A stretch of DNA of 64,000 nt. Source: Desulfuribacillus stibiiarsenatis (GTDB taxonomy: Bacteria; Bacillota; Bacilli; Desulfuribacillales; Desulfuribacillaceae). The translations under genes were made by a program, and so were the position numbers. The notes beneath the pieces are model-generated. The model did no database searches. It was given only the letters and a program-made list of their open reading frames with translations, and was not told the DNA's origin. The stretch covers positions 1 through 64,000 of the forward strand of contig NZ_MJAT01000037.1 in assembly GCF_001742305.1 (NCBI RefSeq), read 5' to 3'. Below, one piece after another: positions 33,483 through 45,089 of the stretch (position 1 is its first letter; the number at the start of each line of letters is the position of its first letter).

Positions 33483-35639
33483 ATGATATTAACCTATAAA
33501 AAGTTATCAATTGTGATACTTTGCTTCGTTGTAATGACAAGCTTTATAGTTACACCTTTTTTCATACAAACTGCTGAGGCAAATGAAAGGATATCTGAGC
33601 GATTGATTCGCGTGGGCTTATTAATGCTGCAAGGTGGCCACAATGAAGTAGTGTCTTATGTAACGCTTTCGTCACAGAACGGAATGGAAATAACTCAACC
33701 TCAACAGTCGACTCCGATTATGACGCTAGCTGCCAATGAAGAGATGTTGTTTCATTTAGATAACTTCTATCTGTTGTTTGAGGAAACTACAGATCTTAAA
33801 CGAGCGCAAACGGTTCATTCTGCGTTGGTAGCTGGGAACTATAAACCAGTAATTATTGAAGAAAGTGTATTAGGGGAAAGTAAGTACCAAGTGATTCTTG
33901 GGGCGTATGCTTCTATTGCTGACGCACAAACGATGAGAAATAAAATTCAGACAGAATTATCCTATGTTTCCACGATACGAGGGGCCTTTCGTTTACAATC
34001 AGGTGCGTACAATGATATCCAAACCGCTCAATCTATGATTTCTAATCTTAGGGTTAAAGGTTTTGAAGCATACTTAGTGACAAGTAGACAAAATGGAAAT
34101 TTTGTCTACCGTGTCTGGATTGGCAATGAAGAATCAGCGGCAGCAAGGGAAGTACTGTTAACTAAACTGAAATTAGCGTTTGTTGGACAAGAATTTATAA
34201 ATGCACAATCCACTGAAGGATATTTATTACAGAAACAAGCCAATATTGCTGGGAAGTCTAGCAAAGTGGGCATTATTCCAGTGAATACTAGTAAAATTAT
34301 TACTCGTCCACTCCTAAATGGCAATGTTCCTACTATTAAAGTCAATGAGAGATTTAACCGCCAATATAGAGGTTTAATAGAGTTAACTGCGCATAATCAG
34401 CAATTAGCAGTAATCAATGAATTGCCAATGGATCAATATCTATATGGGGTTGTACCTAGAGAAATGGCTACTGGTTGGCCGATGGAGGCTCTCAAAACAC
34501 AAGCAGTTATAGCACGAACCTTTGCGATGGGGAGAAATGGGTATGTCATTGCTCATGTAGTTGATGATGTTAAGGATCAAGCCTACTGGGGCTTCTCTAT
34601 TGAAGCGACAGATACGAATCTAGCAGTTGATCAAACACGTGGACAAGTATTACGTACGGCGACTGGTGCATTAGCCCAAACTTTCTATTCATCCAATGCA
34701 GGTGGAATGTCAGCACAAGGGGTTGAAGTTTGGGGTAATAATATAGCATATTTAAATCCTGTGGATAGTTCATTTGATTCGGTAGTATTAGATAGGATTT
34801 CTAAGTGGTATCGAGTGATGCTTTCCAATGGTATGACTGGCTACATTCATGCGAACTATGTAAATCCGACGGGTGAAGTCAATCAAGCCGGGTTCCGACG
34901 TGCTACTATTAATGGGATGAATGTGAATGTAAGAGCCAATGCTGATATATATCACGAATCTCTTACACGGGTGAATACTGGAGAAAAAGTTGTTATATTT
35001 GATGAAGTCTATGAAAATAACGCATATCAGTGGAGTAAGGGACCCTATACTCCTATTCAAATGCGAGATATGATTAATGCAAATCAAAGATCGACCAATC
35101 CAATGATTCAAAATCCAGTGACATCTTTAGTCGTATCACAACGTGGCCCATCTGGCCGAGTTATGCAAGTCCGTGCGAATGGGAACGTTGTGAGTGTTTC
35201 CAGTCCAGACGCCCACCGTTCTTTGTTTAGAGATCAAAATGGTAGTTTGCGAAGTACTAGATTTGAGATTGATGCTCGAGGATCATATTCTATTTTAGGT
35301 GCTAATGGACAGAAAATGTCCTACCCGCAATCCGATACTCCAGCGGTTTTATATGCGATTGATCAATCATCCATCAATGCAACAGTACAACCGAAATTAG
35401 TGAATAATAATTCCAATGATTTTCTTATACTGAATAAAGAAAAGAAGATTCGGGTCGCAACCAAGCGACAAGACTATGTATTTAATGGATTTGGTTTTGG
35501 TCACGGGTTTGGTTTATCCCAATGGGGTGCCTATGGAATGGCAATGGCCAAAAACTCTCAAGGACAGCCACTGTATACGTATCAAGATATTTTGCATCAT
35601 TATTATTCTAGGGATGTATACTTGAGTCCAATTGAGTAA
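33483..35639 (+). CDS. SpoIID/LytB-domain protein with SPOR repeats
   Basis: A 718-residue exported protein (signal ~1-33, cut near AEA). Two SPOR-like repeats occupy ~133-225 (YQVILGAYASIADAQTM; FRLQSGAYNDIQTAQSM). The SpoIID domain starts ~290 with catalytic-type Glu327 in VVPREMATGWPMEALKTQAVIARTFA, includes SSNAGG, is interrupted at ~435-620 by an SH3-like insert (WYRVMLSNGMTGYIHANYV, MNVNVRANAD), and resumes with GFGFGHGFGLSQWGAYGMA. SpoIID proteins are lytic transglycosylases active on stripped glycan; SPOR domains bind such glycan. The position upstream of queA is common in spore-forming Firmicutes. Confidence 0.88.
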   Translation: MILTYKKLSIVILCFVVMTSFIVTPFFIQTAEANERISERLIRVGLLMLQGGHNEVVSYVTLSSQNGMEITQPQQSTPIMTLAANEEMLFHLDNFYLLFEETTDLKRAQTVHSALVAGNYKPVIIEESVLGESKYQVILGAYASIADAQTMRNKIQTELSYVSTIRGAFRLQSGAYNDIQTAQSMISNLRVKGFEAYLVTSRQNGNFVYRVWIGNEESAAAREVLLTKLKLAFVGQEFINAQSTEGYLLQKQANIAGKSSKVGIIPVNTSKIITRPLLNGNVPTIKVNERFNRQYRGLIELTAHNQQLAVINELPMDQYLYGVVPREMATGWPMEALKTQAVIARTFAMGRNGYVIAHVVDDVKDQAYWGFSIEATDTNLAVDQTRGQVLRTATGALAQTFYSSNAGGMSAQGVEVWGNNIAYLNPVDSSFDSVVLDRISKWYRVMLSNGMTGYIHANYVNPTGEVNQAGFRRATINGMNVNVRANADIYHESLTRVNTGEKVVIFDEVYENNAYQWSKGPYTPIQMRDMINANQRSTNPMIQNPVTSLVVSQRGPSGRVMQVRANGNVVSVSSPDAHRSLFRDQNGSLRSTRFEIDARGSYSILGANGQKMSYPQSDTPAVLYAIDQSSINATVQPKLVNNNSNDFLILNKEKKIRVATKRQDYVFNGFGFGHGFGLSQWGAYGMAMAKNSQGQPLYTYQDILHHYYSRDVYLSPIE

Positions 35640-35712
35640 AAAATTGTTAATAATCAATAGATTGAATGCTAAGAAAGATTGGATGACCAAAGCATGAGGA
35701 ACGGAGATAAAG

Positions 35713-37859
<2,147 letters not shown>

Positions 37860-37930
37860 TCTTCTAATTATGTTGATAGAATAGGACAAAAACTATATAA
37901 TATAAATATTGTGAAAGGAGGCATACATAT

Positions 37931-38191
37931 ATGGATCAAATCGTTGGATTTTTACCTCTTATTATTATGTTTGCAATATTCTACTTTTTGTTAATCCGTC
38001 CTCAACAAAAACGTCAAAAAGAGCGTAACGTAATGTTAGACAACCTTAAAAAAGGCGATAAAGTTGTTACACTTGGCGGTTTACATGGAGTAATTGCAGA
38101 ACTAAATGATGATTCTATGGTAGTAAAAGCAGGGGAAACGAAACTTACATTTGAACGTTCTGCTGTTTCTTACGTGAAAAACGAAGAATAA
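37931..38191 (+). CDS. yajC: Sec translocon accessory subunit YajC
   Basis: An 86-residue protein: one TM (~5-23), LLIRPQQKRQKER, then the cytoplasmic LKKGDKVVTLGGLHGVIAEL domain. Partner of SecDF. AAAGGAGG precedes the ATG. In B. subtilis the order continues yrzE-yrbG-spoVB-yrzD-secDF; here other genes are inserted between these members. Confidence 0.95.
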   Translation: MDQIVGFLPLIIMFAIFYFLLIRPQQKRQKERNVMLDNLKKGDKVVTLGGLHGVIAELNDDSMVVKAGETKLTFERSAVSYVKNEE

Positions 38192-38204
38192 TAATTGCAC
38201 ATAT

Positions 38205-38240
38205 AAAAACGGAAAAGTGATATAAACTTTTCCGTTTTTT
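38205..38240 (+). terminator. Rho-independent terminator after yajC
   Basis: AAAAACGGAAAAGT/ACTTTTCCGTTTTTT, 14-bp stem; ends the queA-tgt-yajC operon. Confidence 0.9.
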
Positions 38241-38329
38241 AATTTAATTGGCACATCAGAAATATAATTGAGCTATATACAGAGATCACGTCAACTATAT
38301 AATTTCTACTTGCTCATTTAAATACTATT

Positions 38330-40030
38330 CTATTTATAATAGTAGAACCACGCAATATCAGGGAATAATTGTTGACCAAATAATGTGACCTGGTCTTCTG
38401 TATACGGTAACTTGTTCTTAATTTTCTGGGCTTGTAAGAGATACTTTCTATATTGTCTTGCATAGTTCTTCCTCTTCGTTTTGAGGCTTCCACGCTTAAG
38501 GCGAATCGCATCCAAAAAACTTAAGGTTACAGGTTTCCTTGTTGTTTCGTTTCTATGTGTCCAACAGCCTGTTGTCGGGTTGAGAAGATATTCTTGTAAG
38601 AATTGGTGACCATACACCGCCACGAACTGAATTGCCGCAATCATATAATCAAATGTCGCTTGATCGAGAGTATAGTGGAAATTGACCCTAGTCCAACCAG
38701 GCTTCATAGCTCCATGACCTAAATGAATCGCCTCTCTAATCCTTTCTAGTTTCTTATAACTAAGATTAAGCAGCTTAGCGCCATACGGACCAGCGCAATC
38801 ACAACCAGCGCGTGATTGGATTCCGAACAAGTCACTCAACAATTTGGATACAAAACCGTGGTGCAAAAATCCGTTCTTATATCGAATGAGAAAAGACATA
38901 ATCGCAATTCTGTTTATCGGGTTTTGATTTCCGAGAATTACAATATTATCAAACTTGCTTAATTCAGCAAATGCTTTTTTTATATATACAGACTCAATGT
39001 CTTCTATTTTTCCCTCACCGATTTGATGTTTCAATTCTAGTGCCATTGCTGCACGGATTCCCTGCATAATTCCAGGTGTGCCTGCCGTTTCCCGCCGTTC
39101 TAAGTCATCTAAGTATTCCTGATCATAATTTGTCACGAACCGAACCGTGCCACCACCAGCAGTAGTTGGGGAATTCTGATTATTATAAATTGCGTTATTT
39201 ATGATCAATATTCCGCTTGAGTTTGGACCGCCAAGGAATTTATGCATTGATAAGTAGATACCATCGAAATAGCAGTTGTTGTCTTTGGTCATGTGAATCT
39301 CGACGTAAGGTCCGCTAGCAGCAAAGTCAAAGAATACATATCCACCATATTGATGCATGATTCTAGCAATCTCATACATCGGAGACTTAATACCCGTAAC
39401 ATTGGAAGCAGCAGAAAAAGAGCCAATCTTCATTCGGTGTTTATATAGTGGATTACTTACGTGCTTTTTTAAAGCGTTGAGATCAAAGAGACCATTGGTA
39501 TCAAGGCCAATTTTTACAACTTCAGCATGACCTTCGCGCCATTGAAGCTCATTCGAGTGATGCTCGTATGCACTAATAAATACAACGGGTCTATTTGCAT
39601 CGAATTTCTTATCAAACGCTTGGACAATTGCCTTTTCTTTGGCACTCAAATTAGGTTTTTCGAAAAAGTCGCTACGGCGTCTCCAGTATTCGGGAGTTTT
39701 GTAGATACCTAAAATTTTCGAGAGTTTATCTATAGCGCCAGTCGCTCCTGTACCCGTAGCAATGATACTGTAGTTCGTACCTGCTCGTACCAGTTTTCTA
39801 ATTTTATTGATGGCGTCGTTATACAATTCCGTCGTGTACTTACCTGTATAGTCATCCTCAGTATGGGTATTCGCATAACTTTCACTGATATTCCAATAGT
39901 AATTTTCTAGAAAACGTAAGCATTTACCCGACGCAGTATAATCGGCGTAGGTTATCAAACGTTTGCCAAAAGGTCCTATCATAAAGCTTCCATAACCTAA
40001 AGTCTCATAGCGGAAAAAATCTATATCCAC
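38330..40030 (-). CDS. Class V aminotransferase / cysteine desulfurase-like PLP enzyme
   Basis: About 566 residues from GTG 40030 (GAAGG eight bases upstream); GTG 40039 is an alternative. Fold-type I class V pattern: ITYADYTASGKCLRF, THTEDDYTGKYTTELYNDA, ATGTGATGAID, VFISAYEHHSN, YVFFDFAASGPY, PLP Lys in YLSMHKFLGGP, RETAGTPGIMQG, and a SufS-like cysteine loop RAGCDCAGPYG. It is ~150 residues longer than SufS, with a C-terminal extension of unknown role ending in a basic helix. Not part of a suf operon. Related proteins are usually just labelled class V aminotransferase; the reaction is unproven. Confidence 0.85.
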   Translation of the reverse strand: MDIDFFRYETLGYGSFMIGPFGKRLITYADYTASGKCLRFLENYYWNISESYANTHTEDDYTGKYTTELYNDAINKIRKLVRAGTNYSIIATGTGATGAIDKLSKILGIYKTPEYWRRRSDFFEKPNLSAKEKAIVQAFDKKFDANRPVVFISAYEHHSNELQWREGHAEVVKIGLDTNGLFDLNALKKHVSNPLYKHRMKIGSFSAASNVTGIKSPMYEIARIMHQYGGYVFFDFAASGPYVEIHMTKDNNCYFDGIYLSMHKFLGGPNSSGILIINNAIYNNQNSPTTAGGGTVRFVTNYDQEYLDDLERRETAGTPGIMQGIRAAMALELKHQIGEGKIEDIESVYIKKAFAELSKFDNIVILGNQNPINRIAIMSFLIRYKNGFLHHGFVSKLLSDLFGIQSRAGCDCAGPYGAKLLNLSYKKLERIREAIHLGHGAMKPGWTRVNFHYTLDQATFDYMIAAIQFVAVYGHQFLQEYLLNPTTGCWTHRNETTRKPVTLSFLDAIRLKRGSLKTKRKNYARQYRKYLLQAQKIKNKLPYTEDQVTLFGQQLFPDIAWFYYYK

Positions 40031-40120
40031 ATTTAACACCTTCTATCTCATTTCATCTAATATAAAAGCCTATTACTTATTGCTATAGCTAATATATGAT
40101 GATTCTCAAACAGGTGTACC

Positions 40121-40215
40121 AATAAAGAAAACTTGGCATTCGCCAAACCTCAGGCGATGAGAATGCCTTAGTTGCACTTATGTACATCAGATAAAATTTA
40201 TAAATTCTGATGTAC
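40121..40215 (+). repeat. Divergent copy of the ATAAAGAAAACTT repeat family
   Basis: Conserved head ATAAAGAAAACTT (40122-40134) and linker TTAGTTGCACTTAT (40168-40181). Both stems have unrelated sequence but still pair: stem I GGCATTCGCC ... GGCG/GAATGCC (40135-40167), stem II GTACATCAG/CTGATGTAC (40182-40215) with ATAAA directly after the 5' arm. This preserves the architecture of the copies at 5012 and 19894. Confidence 0.75.
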
Positions 40216-40216
40216 T

Positions 40217-40244
40217 AAAAAAACCACCCCAAATGGTGGCTTTT
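40217..40244 (-). terminator. Terminator of the HAD phosphatase gene
   Basis: On the minus strand, GCCACC/GGTGGT with a 6-base loop and seven T residues, touching the stop codon of the gene ending at 40243. Confidence 0.85.
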
Positions 40245-40863
40245 AAAAATCAGTTGCGATAATATCTTGAAAATTCTGAAACGGGAGATAGGATATCCCG
40301 TTTTTTTGACAATGGATTGCCAGCTTATCTTTAGCAAAGACACGGTCAGCAGTTTCGGCAGCTTGATAGTCGGTATATCCATCTCCTATGAATGTCACAT
40401 GGTCTAATTTCTGATACTTCTTAATAATATCTCGTTTACTAACGCCAAGATTTGGCGTACTCATTGAATGGTAGGGAAATGATGCTTTCCAAATACCGTT
40501 GTCAAAATACAATTCGTTAGCATAGACTTGAATATCTTCTATCATATACTGTTTGAGAATTGAATGAATCAGTAAAGAATAGCCATCACTTACGATCGCT
40601 ATTCTTTTTTGATGCCTTATGCAGTGGTTGAAAAATGCAGGGAAGTAAGGATCGATTTCAATTCCTTTGATGACTTGTAATAGCGTTTCTTCCGTCATAT
40701 CTAAGATGGATAGCATCTTATCCGTCATCTGAGGAGTAGAGAGACGACCAGATTCCCATTCTTGTTCTAAAATTGTAGTATCCGCCGTTGCGAAATGATC
40801 AATCATCGTAGCGCAACTACACTGCTTACTAATTGTTTTATCAAAATCAACGAGATATATCAT
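40243..40863 (-). CDS. MtnX-like HAD-IB phosphatase
   Basis: About 206 residues from ATG 40863 (GGTG upstream). HAD motif I is DFDKTI (residues ~6-11), motif II Ser in AIVSDGYS, motif III Lys in GVSKRD, and motif IV GDGYTDYQAA. The pattern matches MtnX-like phosphatases, which dephosphorylate 2-hydroxy-3-keto-5-methylthiopentenyl-1-phosphate in methionine salvage. No other mtn gene is near, so the substrate is uncertain. Confidence 0.85.
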   Translation of the reverse strand: MIYLVDFDKTISKQCSCATMIDHFATADTTILEQEWESGRLSTPQMTDKMLSILDMTEETLLQVIKGIEIDPYFPAFFNHCIRHQKRIAIVSDGYSLLIHSILKQYMIEDIQVYANELYFDNGIWKASFPYHSMSTPNLGVSKRDIIKKYQKLDHVTFIGDGYTDYQAAETADRVFAKDKLAIHCQKNGISYLPFQNFQDIIATDF

Positions 40864-40928
40864 GTTTGTCACCTATTTGTTGGATGGAAATACGTTATTT
40901 ATCCATAGTATAACACGAGAATAGGCTC

Positions 40929-41297
40929 CTAACTATCACTAAAATTAACTCCAATAATTCCTCCAATCACACCTATCAGTAATGTAATGATCGATTGCGT
41001 GAGAGCAGTTACGTTAAATGTAACATCAGAGAATAGAAGGCTGCCCGTGACGAAAATGAATAATATGTAACTTAGAGCAGTTAAGCCTCCGTAGTACCAC
41101 CCCTTTTTCCCAGCACTAAAACCAGCTTTCATAGAGCCAACAATCACCCCGAGAATATGAATGGCATAGGTAACGCTTTGAATTGCAGTTTCTGGAATAC
41201 CGGTGAAATTTACTACTAAGATTAAAATGAATAATAGACTTAAAGATACTAAAAATGTCCACATAAAGCCCAGTGAAATAGGATGTTTCATAGACAT
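40929..41297 (-). CDS. TIGR04086-family membrane protein (YrzE-like)
   Basis: About 122 residues from ATG 41297 (GGGAGGC seven bases upstream). Four hydrophobic segments; the pattern HILGVIVGSMKAGFSAGKKGWYYGGLTALSYI is typical of the TIGR04086/YrzE family, normally next to yajC. Here the gene is on the opposite strand and ~2.7 kb from yajC, separated by two unrelated genes. Function unknown. Confidence 0.85.
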   Translation of the reverse strand: MSMKHPISLGFMWTFLVSLSLLFILILVVNFTGIPETAIQSVTYAIHILGVIVGSMKAGFSAGKKGWYYGGLTALSYILFIFVTGSLLFSDVTFNVTALTQSIITLLIGVIGGIIGVNFSDS

Positions 41298-41447
41298 TAT
41301 AACGCCTCCCAAAAAACAAATTCTTTTTTAAAAACTATGTTGGACATCAATAAACTATGAGTTTTTTTTATTTTTATAAAAAATCTTTGTATTGGTTTTT
41401 TTATCGTTTTTCTTTCATATGTTTTTAGTGAAGGGGGACGAGGCGAA

Positions 41448-42434
41448 ATGATTTTTGTGGAATTTGCTGTTGCATTGTTTTTCATCTTGTTAGGTGCTGA
41501 ATTATTCACAAATGGTGTAGAGTGGCTTGGGAAGAAGCTGAATCTTTCAGAAGGCGCCGTTGGTAGTGTGTTAGCGGCTGTTGGGACGGCGATGCCCGAA
41601 GCGATAATCCCTGTCATTGCGTTAGTTTCTAATAAAGGAGATGCTGCGTTAGAGATTGGAACTGGGGCTATTTTAGGAGCGCCACTAATGCTCAGCACAA
41701 TTGCTATGTTTGTGGCTGGTGTATCTGTAGTTATTTTTTCTAAAAGGCGAAAAACTAATAAATTTCAGCTCAATTCACTCATTATTCGAAGAGATTTGCG
41801 TTTCTTTGTCATAGTTTATGTTTTTGCGATGTTGGCCGGGGTAATCCCTTCGCAGCTAGCTAAATATATCATTGCGATAGGATTAGTTACTGTATATATC
41901 TATTATGTGTTCCAAACTATTCGCTGTGAATCACCGTTAGATGGGTCAGATATTCCTCCATTGACATTTGCGAGAAAAATGAAGAATCCTCCGACATGGA
42001 TTGTGTTGAGTCAAGTACTCGGTGCACTTGGAATCATTATTGTAGGTGGACATTTGTTTGTCGATGCTATAGAAAATGGTGCTCTATTACTCGGGATTTC
42101 GTATTTCGTGTTAGCTACATTGATTATTCCGATTGCAACCGAATTACCAGAGAAATTTAATAGCGTAATTTGGATTCGTCAAAAGAAAGACACCCTAGCT
42201 CTAGGGAATATTACAGGCGCAATGGTTTTCCAAAGCTCGATTATCCCAGCGATAGGTATAACACTAAGTCCTTGGAAACTAGAAGGATTGGCACTACTAA
42301 CAGGGCTATTAACTTTATTTGCAGGTTTTATATTATTGGCTCAAATCTCCATAAAAAAAGAAATTACTCCTAAAATGCTTATGCTGAATGGTCTATTATA
42401 CCTAATTTTTATTGTCGTAGTTTTACAATATTAA
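41448..42434 (+). CDS. CaCA-family Na+/Ca2+ antiporter-like protein
   Basis: A 328-residue protein with about ten TM helices in two inverted halves. The alpha-repeats are AAVGTAMPEAIIPVIALVSN (first) and IPIATELPEKFNSVIWI with GNITGAMVFQSSI (second), each with the key acidic residue after Pro. It probably exchanges cations across the membrane; ion unknown. AAGGGGGA upstream. Confidence 0.88.
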   Translation: MIFVEFAVALFFILLGAELFTNGVEWLGKKLNLSEGAVGSVLAAVGTAMPEAIIPVIALVSNKGDAALEIGTGAILGAPLMLSTIAMFVAGVSVVIFSKRRKTNKFQLNSLIIRRDLRFFVIVYVFAMLAGVIPSQLAKYIIAIGLVTVYIYYVFQTIRCESPLDGSDIPPLTFARKMKNPPTWIVLSQVLGALGIIIVGGHLFVDAIENGALLLGISYFVLATLIIPIATELPEKFNSVIWIRQKKDTLALGNITGAMVFQSSIIPAIGITLSPWKLEGLALLTGLLTLFAGFILLAQISIKKEITPKMLMLNGLLYLIFIVVVLQY

Positions 42435-42521
42435 TAATTAAAAGAGTCGTTATTTTTGGACTATTTTTTGTCAGTGTTCAATATATTGATAGCGATAAGG
42501 GGACAGGGGGGAACTTCATAG

Positions 42522-43829
42522 ATGTTCGATGTATTTCAAGAACTTGCTAATTTCCAAGTTCATATCGCTATTATTATCTTTTTACTAACGTATGCATTGA
42601 TTATAACTGAGAAAATGAATCGCGCCATTACTGCATTACTAGGTGCAGTTTTAATGATTATCTTTGGTATTATCAACCAAGAAAATGCACTTCGACATAT
42701 TGAATGGGGTACCATTGGCTTACTTATGGGTATGATGATTATTGTTGGTATCACGCAACAAACGGGCCTATTCTCATATATTGCAATTAAAGCGGCGAAA
42801 CTAGTCAATGGCGAACCGCTGTACATTTTAATATCATTGGCCACATTGACAGCAGTGTTTTCCGCGTTATTAGATAATGTAACTACAGTTCTATTAATCG
42901 TACCCGTTACACTTTCAATTACCCGCGTATTGAAAATTGACCCAATACCGTTTTTAATGACAGAAATTATTGCTTCTAATATCGGTGGAACAGCTACATT
43001 AATTGGTGATCCACCAAATATTATGATAGGGCCAGCCGCAAACCTTGACTTTAATGCTTTTTTAGTAAATTTAGGACCAATTAGCTTAATGATTTATTTA
43101 GTTGTAATCACTTGTATATGTTTCATCTATAGAAAACAGTTAAGAATATCTACGGCAGATAAAATGCAGATACATAAAATCAATGAAAAATTATATTTAC
43201 AAAACATACCATTGCTAATAAAATCTGTTGTCGTATTACTCCTTACCATTATAGGCTTTGTATTTCATCATAGTCTAGGACTAGAGGCAGCTACGATTGC
43301 TATGGCCGGAGCAGTCTTACTCATGTGTATAGGTCTAGGTGAAAAAGAAATTCATGATGCGTTTCAAAAGATTGAATGGGTCACAATATTTTTCTTTGTA
43401 GGACTATTTATCCTAGTAGGAGCCTTGGTAGAAATAGGACTAATTAAGCAATTAGCACTCTATGCCATTGATTTAACGAAAGGTGACGTAGTTTTCACTT
43501 CCATTTTACTCATTTGGATGTCTGGAATTTTCTCAGCCATTATAGATAACATTCCATTTGTTGCAACTATGATACCTTTGATTCAGACGATTGGGAGTCT
43601 AGGGGGGATATCAGACCTAGAGCCGTTATGGTGGTCGTTAGCTTTAGGAGCGTGTTTAGGTGGCAACGGATCACTCATTGGTGCCTCTGCAAACGTGATT
43701 GTAGCAGGCATGGCTTTAAAAGATGGTAAGGAAATTACCTATCTTGGATTTCTTAAGTTAGGCGCTCCCCTGACATTACTATCACTTGTCATGGCAACAA
43801 TCTATGTATATCTAATGTTTTTGACTTAG
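42522..43829 (+). CDS. ArsB/NhaD-family anion/ion transporter
   Basis: A 435-residue protein with ~11 TM helices. Ion-transporter-superfamily signatures: SALLDNVTTVLLIVPVT, IIASNIGGTATLIGDPPNIMIG and SAIIDNIPFVATMIPLI ... LGACLGGNGSLIGASANVI. Resembles ArsB/P-protein/NhaD exporters; without ars genes nearby the substrate is open. Its stop codon lies inside the terminator hairpin. Confidence 0.88.
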   Translation: MFDVFQELANFQVHIAIIIFLLTYALIITEKMNRAITALLGAVLMIIFGIINQENALRHIEWGTIGLLMGMMIIVGITQQTGLFSYIAIKAAKLVNGEPLYILISLATLTAVFSALLDNVTTVLLIVPVTLSITRVLKIDPIPFLMTEIIASNIGGTATLIGDPPNIMIGPAANLDFNAFLVNLGPISLMIYLVVITCICFIYRKQLRISTADKMQIHKINEKLYLQNIPLLIKSVVVLLLTIIGFVFHHSLGLEAATIAMAGAVLLMCIGLGEKEIHDAFQKIEWVTIFFFVGLFILVGALVEIGLIKQLALYAIDLTKGDVVFTSILLIWMSGIFSAIIDNIPFVATMIPLIQTIGSLGGISDLEPLWWSLALGACLGGNGSLIGASANVIVAGMALKDGKEITYLGFLKLGAPLTLLSLVMATIYVYLMFLT

Positions 43830-43856
43830 GTCTTTAGTGAAGACCTAAGTTTTTTT
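43824..43856 (+). terminator. Terminator overlapping the ArsB-like stop codon
   Basis: ACTTAGGTCTT/AAGACCTAAGT, perfect 11-bp stem with 5-base loop and T7; TAG (43827-43829) is in the 5' arm. Confidence 0.92.
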
Positions 43857-43956
43857 ATGTCTTTAGTAGGTAGTAGAAAATGAAACCTTATGCTGATTTC
43901 ATCGTGATTTTATTTGCCATACAATGTAAGAAAGGATCTTTCTAGGAGGTGCAAAT

Positions 43957-45027
43957 ATGAGTCAAAAAATCTATGATCACTCAATCAAACCTATAGATTT
44001 CTGTGATGATGGAGATGTGTTAGGAGAAGATATATTCTCTGACCATGGTAAATTAATATTGGCCCAAGGCACGGAGCTCAATAAAGATCTTATTCGTAAA
44101 TTAAAGAGTATGGGAATATTTGCAATACAGATTCGTTTTTCAACAGAAAATAAAAATAGTGACACGGTGTATTATAATACCGCTCATAAACAAATTATTA
44201 CCGATGCGTATCGTGCCATAGAAACTATACTATCCGTGCTTTGGAACAGAAAGACGATTTCTGTCAAAGAGCATGAGCAGCATTTAGTGAATCTCGTGCA
44301 AACGACTATGTCTTCAGGAGACATATTAGACATCATTCAACAAATTCAAGTGTACGATGATTATACATGTAAGCATTCACTGGCAGTAGGCACTTATGCT
44401 ACACTGCTCGCTACTTGGTTAGGATATGGTGAAAGTGACGTAAAGACAATTGGACTTGCAGGGTTACTTCATGACATAGGAAAGACAAAAGTGGATTTGG
44501 AGATTATCAATAAGAAGGACTCATTAAATTTTAGTCAATGGGACAAGGTACATCGTCATCCTGTGTATAGCCATGATATTATTAAGTTTAACGGTTTTCA
44601 TGATCAGCATTTATTAAAAGCGATTGCTCAGCATCACGAACGAAATGATGGAAGTGGTTATCCTAAGGGACTAAGGGCAAAGGATATCCACCCGTACGCA
44701 CAAATTATTGCTGTAGCAGACTCTTATCATGCAATGACAACAGACAAAAGTTACGGAAAAAAGAAATCTCATGTGGATGCTTTAAAGGATTTATGGAATG
44801 ACGCATTTTGCAAACTCGATCCAGAAATTGTGCTGGTGTTCATTAACGGTATGATGGGGAAATATATGGGTAGAATATGTCAGCTAACGAATGGCGAGGC
44901 AGGGAAAGTCGTATTTATTCATCGCGATGAACCGACGAGTCCGATTGTAAGGGTTGGTCGTGGGGAACAAGCGAAGTATTTAGACTTGCGCTACGAAAAG
45001 CGAATAAAAATAAAAGAAATATTATAG
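43957..45027 (+). CDS. HD-GYP-domain cyclic-di-GMP phosphodiesterase-like protein
   Basis: A 356-residue soluble protein. The HD-GYP domain (~125-300) has LAGLLHDIGKTKV (HD pair), HRHPVYS, AQHHERNDGSGYPKGL (GYP motif) and AVADSYHAMTTDKSY. The N-terminal ~110 residues are a DUF3391-like region with no TM. Metal-dependent hydrolysis of cyclic di-GMP is expected. It could oppose the GGDEF/EAL protein encoded at 26134. AGGAGGTG precedes the ATG. Confidence 0.9.
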   Translation: MSQKIYDHSIKPIDFCDDGDVLGEDIFSDHGKLILAQGTELNKDLIRKLKSMGIFAIQIRFSTENKNSDTVYYNTAHKQIITDAYRAIETILSVLWNRKTISVKEHEQHLVNLVQTTMSSGDILDIIQQIQVYDDYTCKHSLAVGTYATLLATWLGYGESDVKTIGLAGLLHDIGKTKVDLEIINKKDSLNFSQWDKVHRHPVYSHDIIKFNGFHDQHLLKAIAQHHERNDGSGYPKGLRAKDIHPYAQIIAVADSYHAMTTDKSYGKKKSHVDALKDLWNDAFCKLDPEIVLVFINGMMGKYMGRICQLTNGEAGKVVFIHRDEPTSPIVRVGRGEQAKYLDLRYEKRIKIKEIL

Positions 45028-45089
45028 TAAAACGCAATAAGTTTTGTTACACTATCTGTATACCTGAGTAAAGGTGGAGATAAGGTAAT

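Noticed and set aside
42522-43829. Arsenite exporter arsB
   Set aside because: Family resemblance only; no arsR, arsA or arsC nearby, so a broader ArsB/NhaD label is safer.
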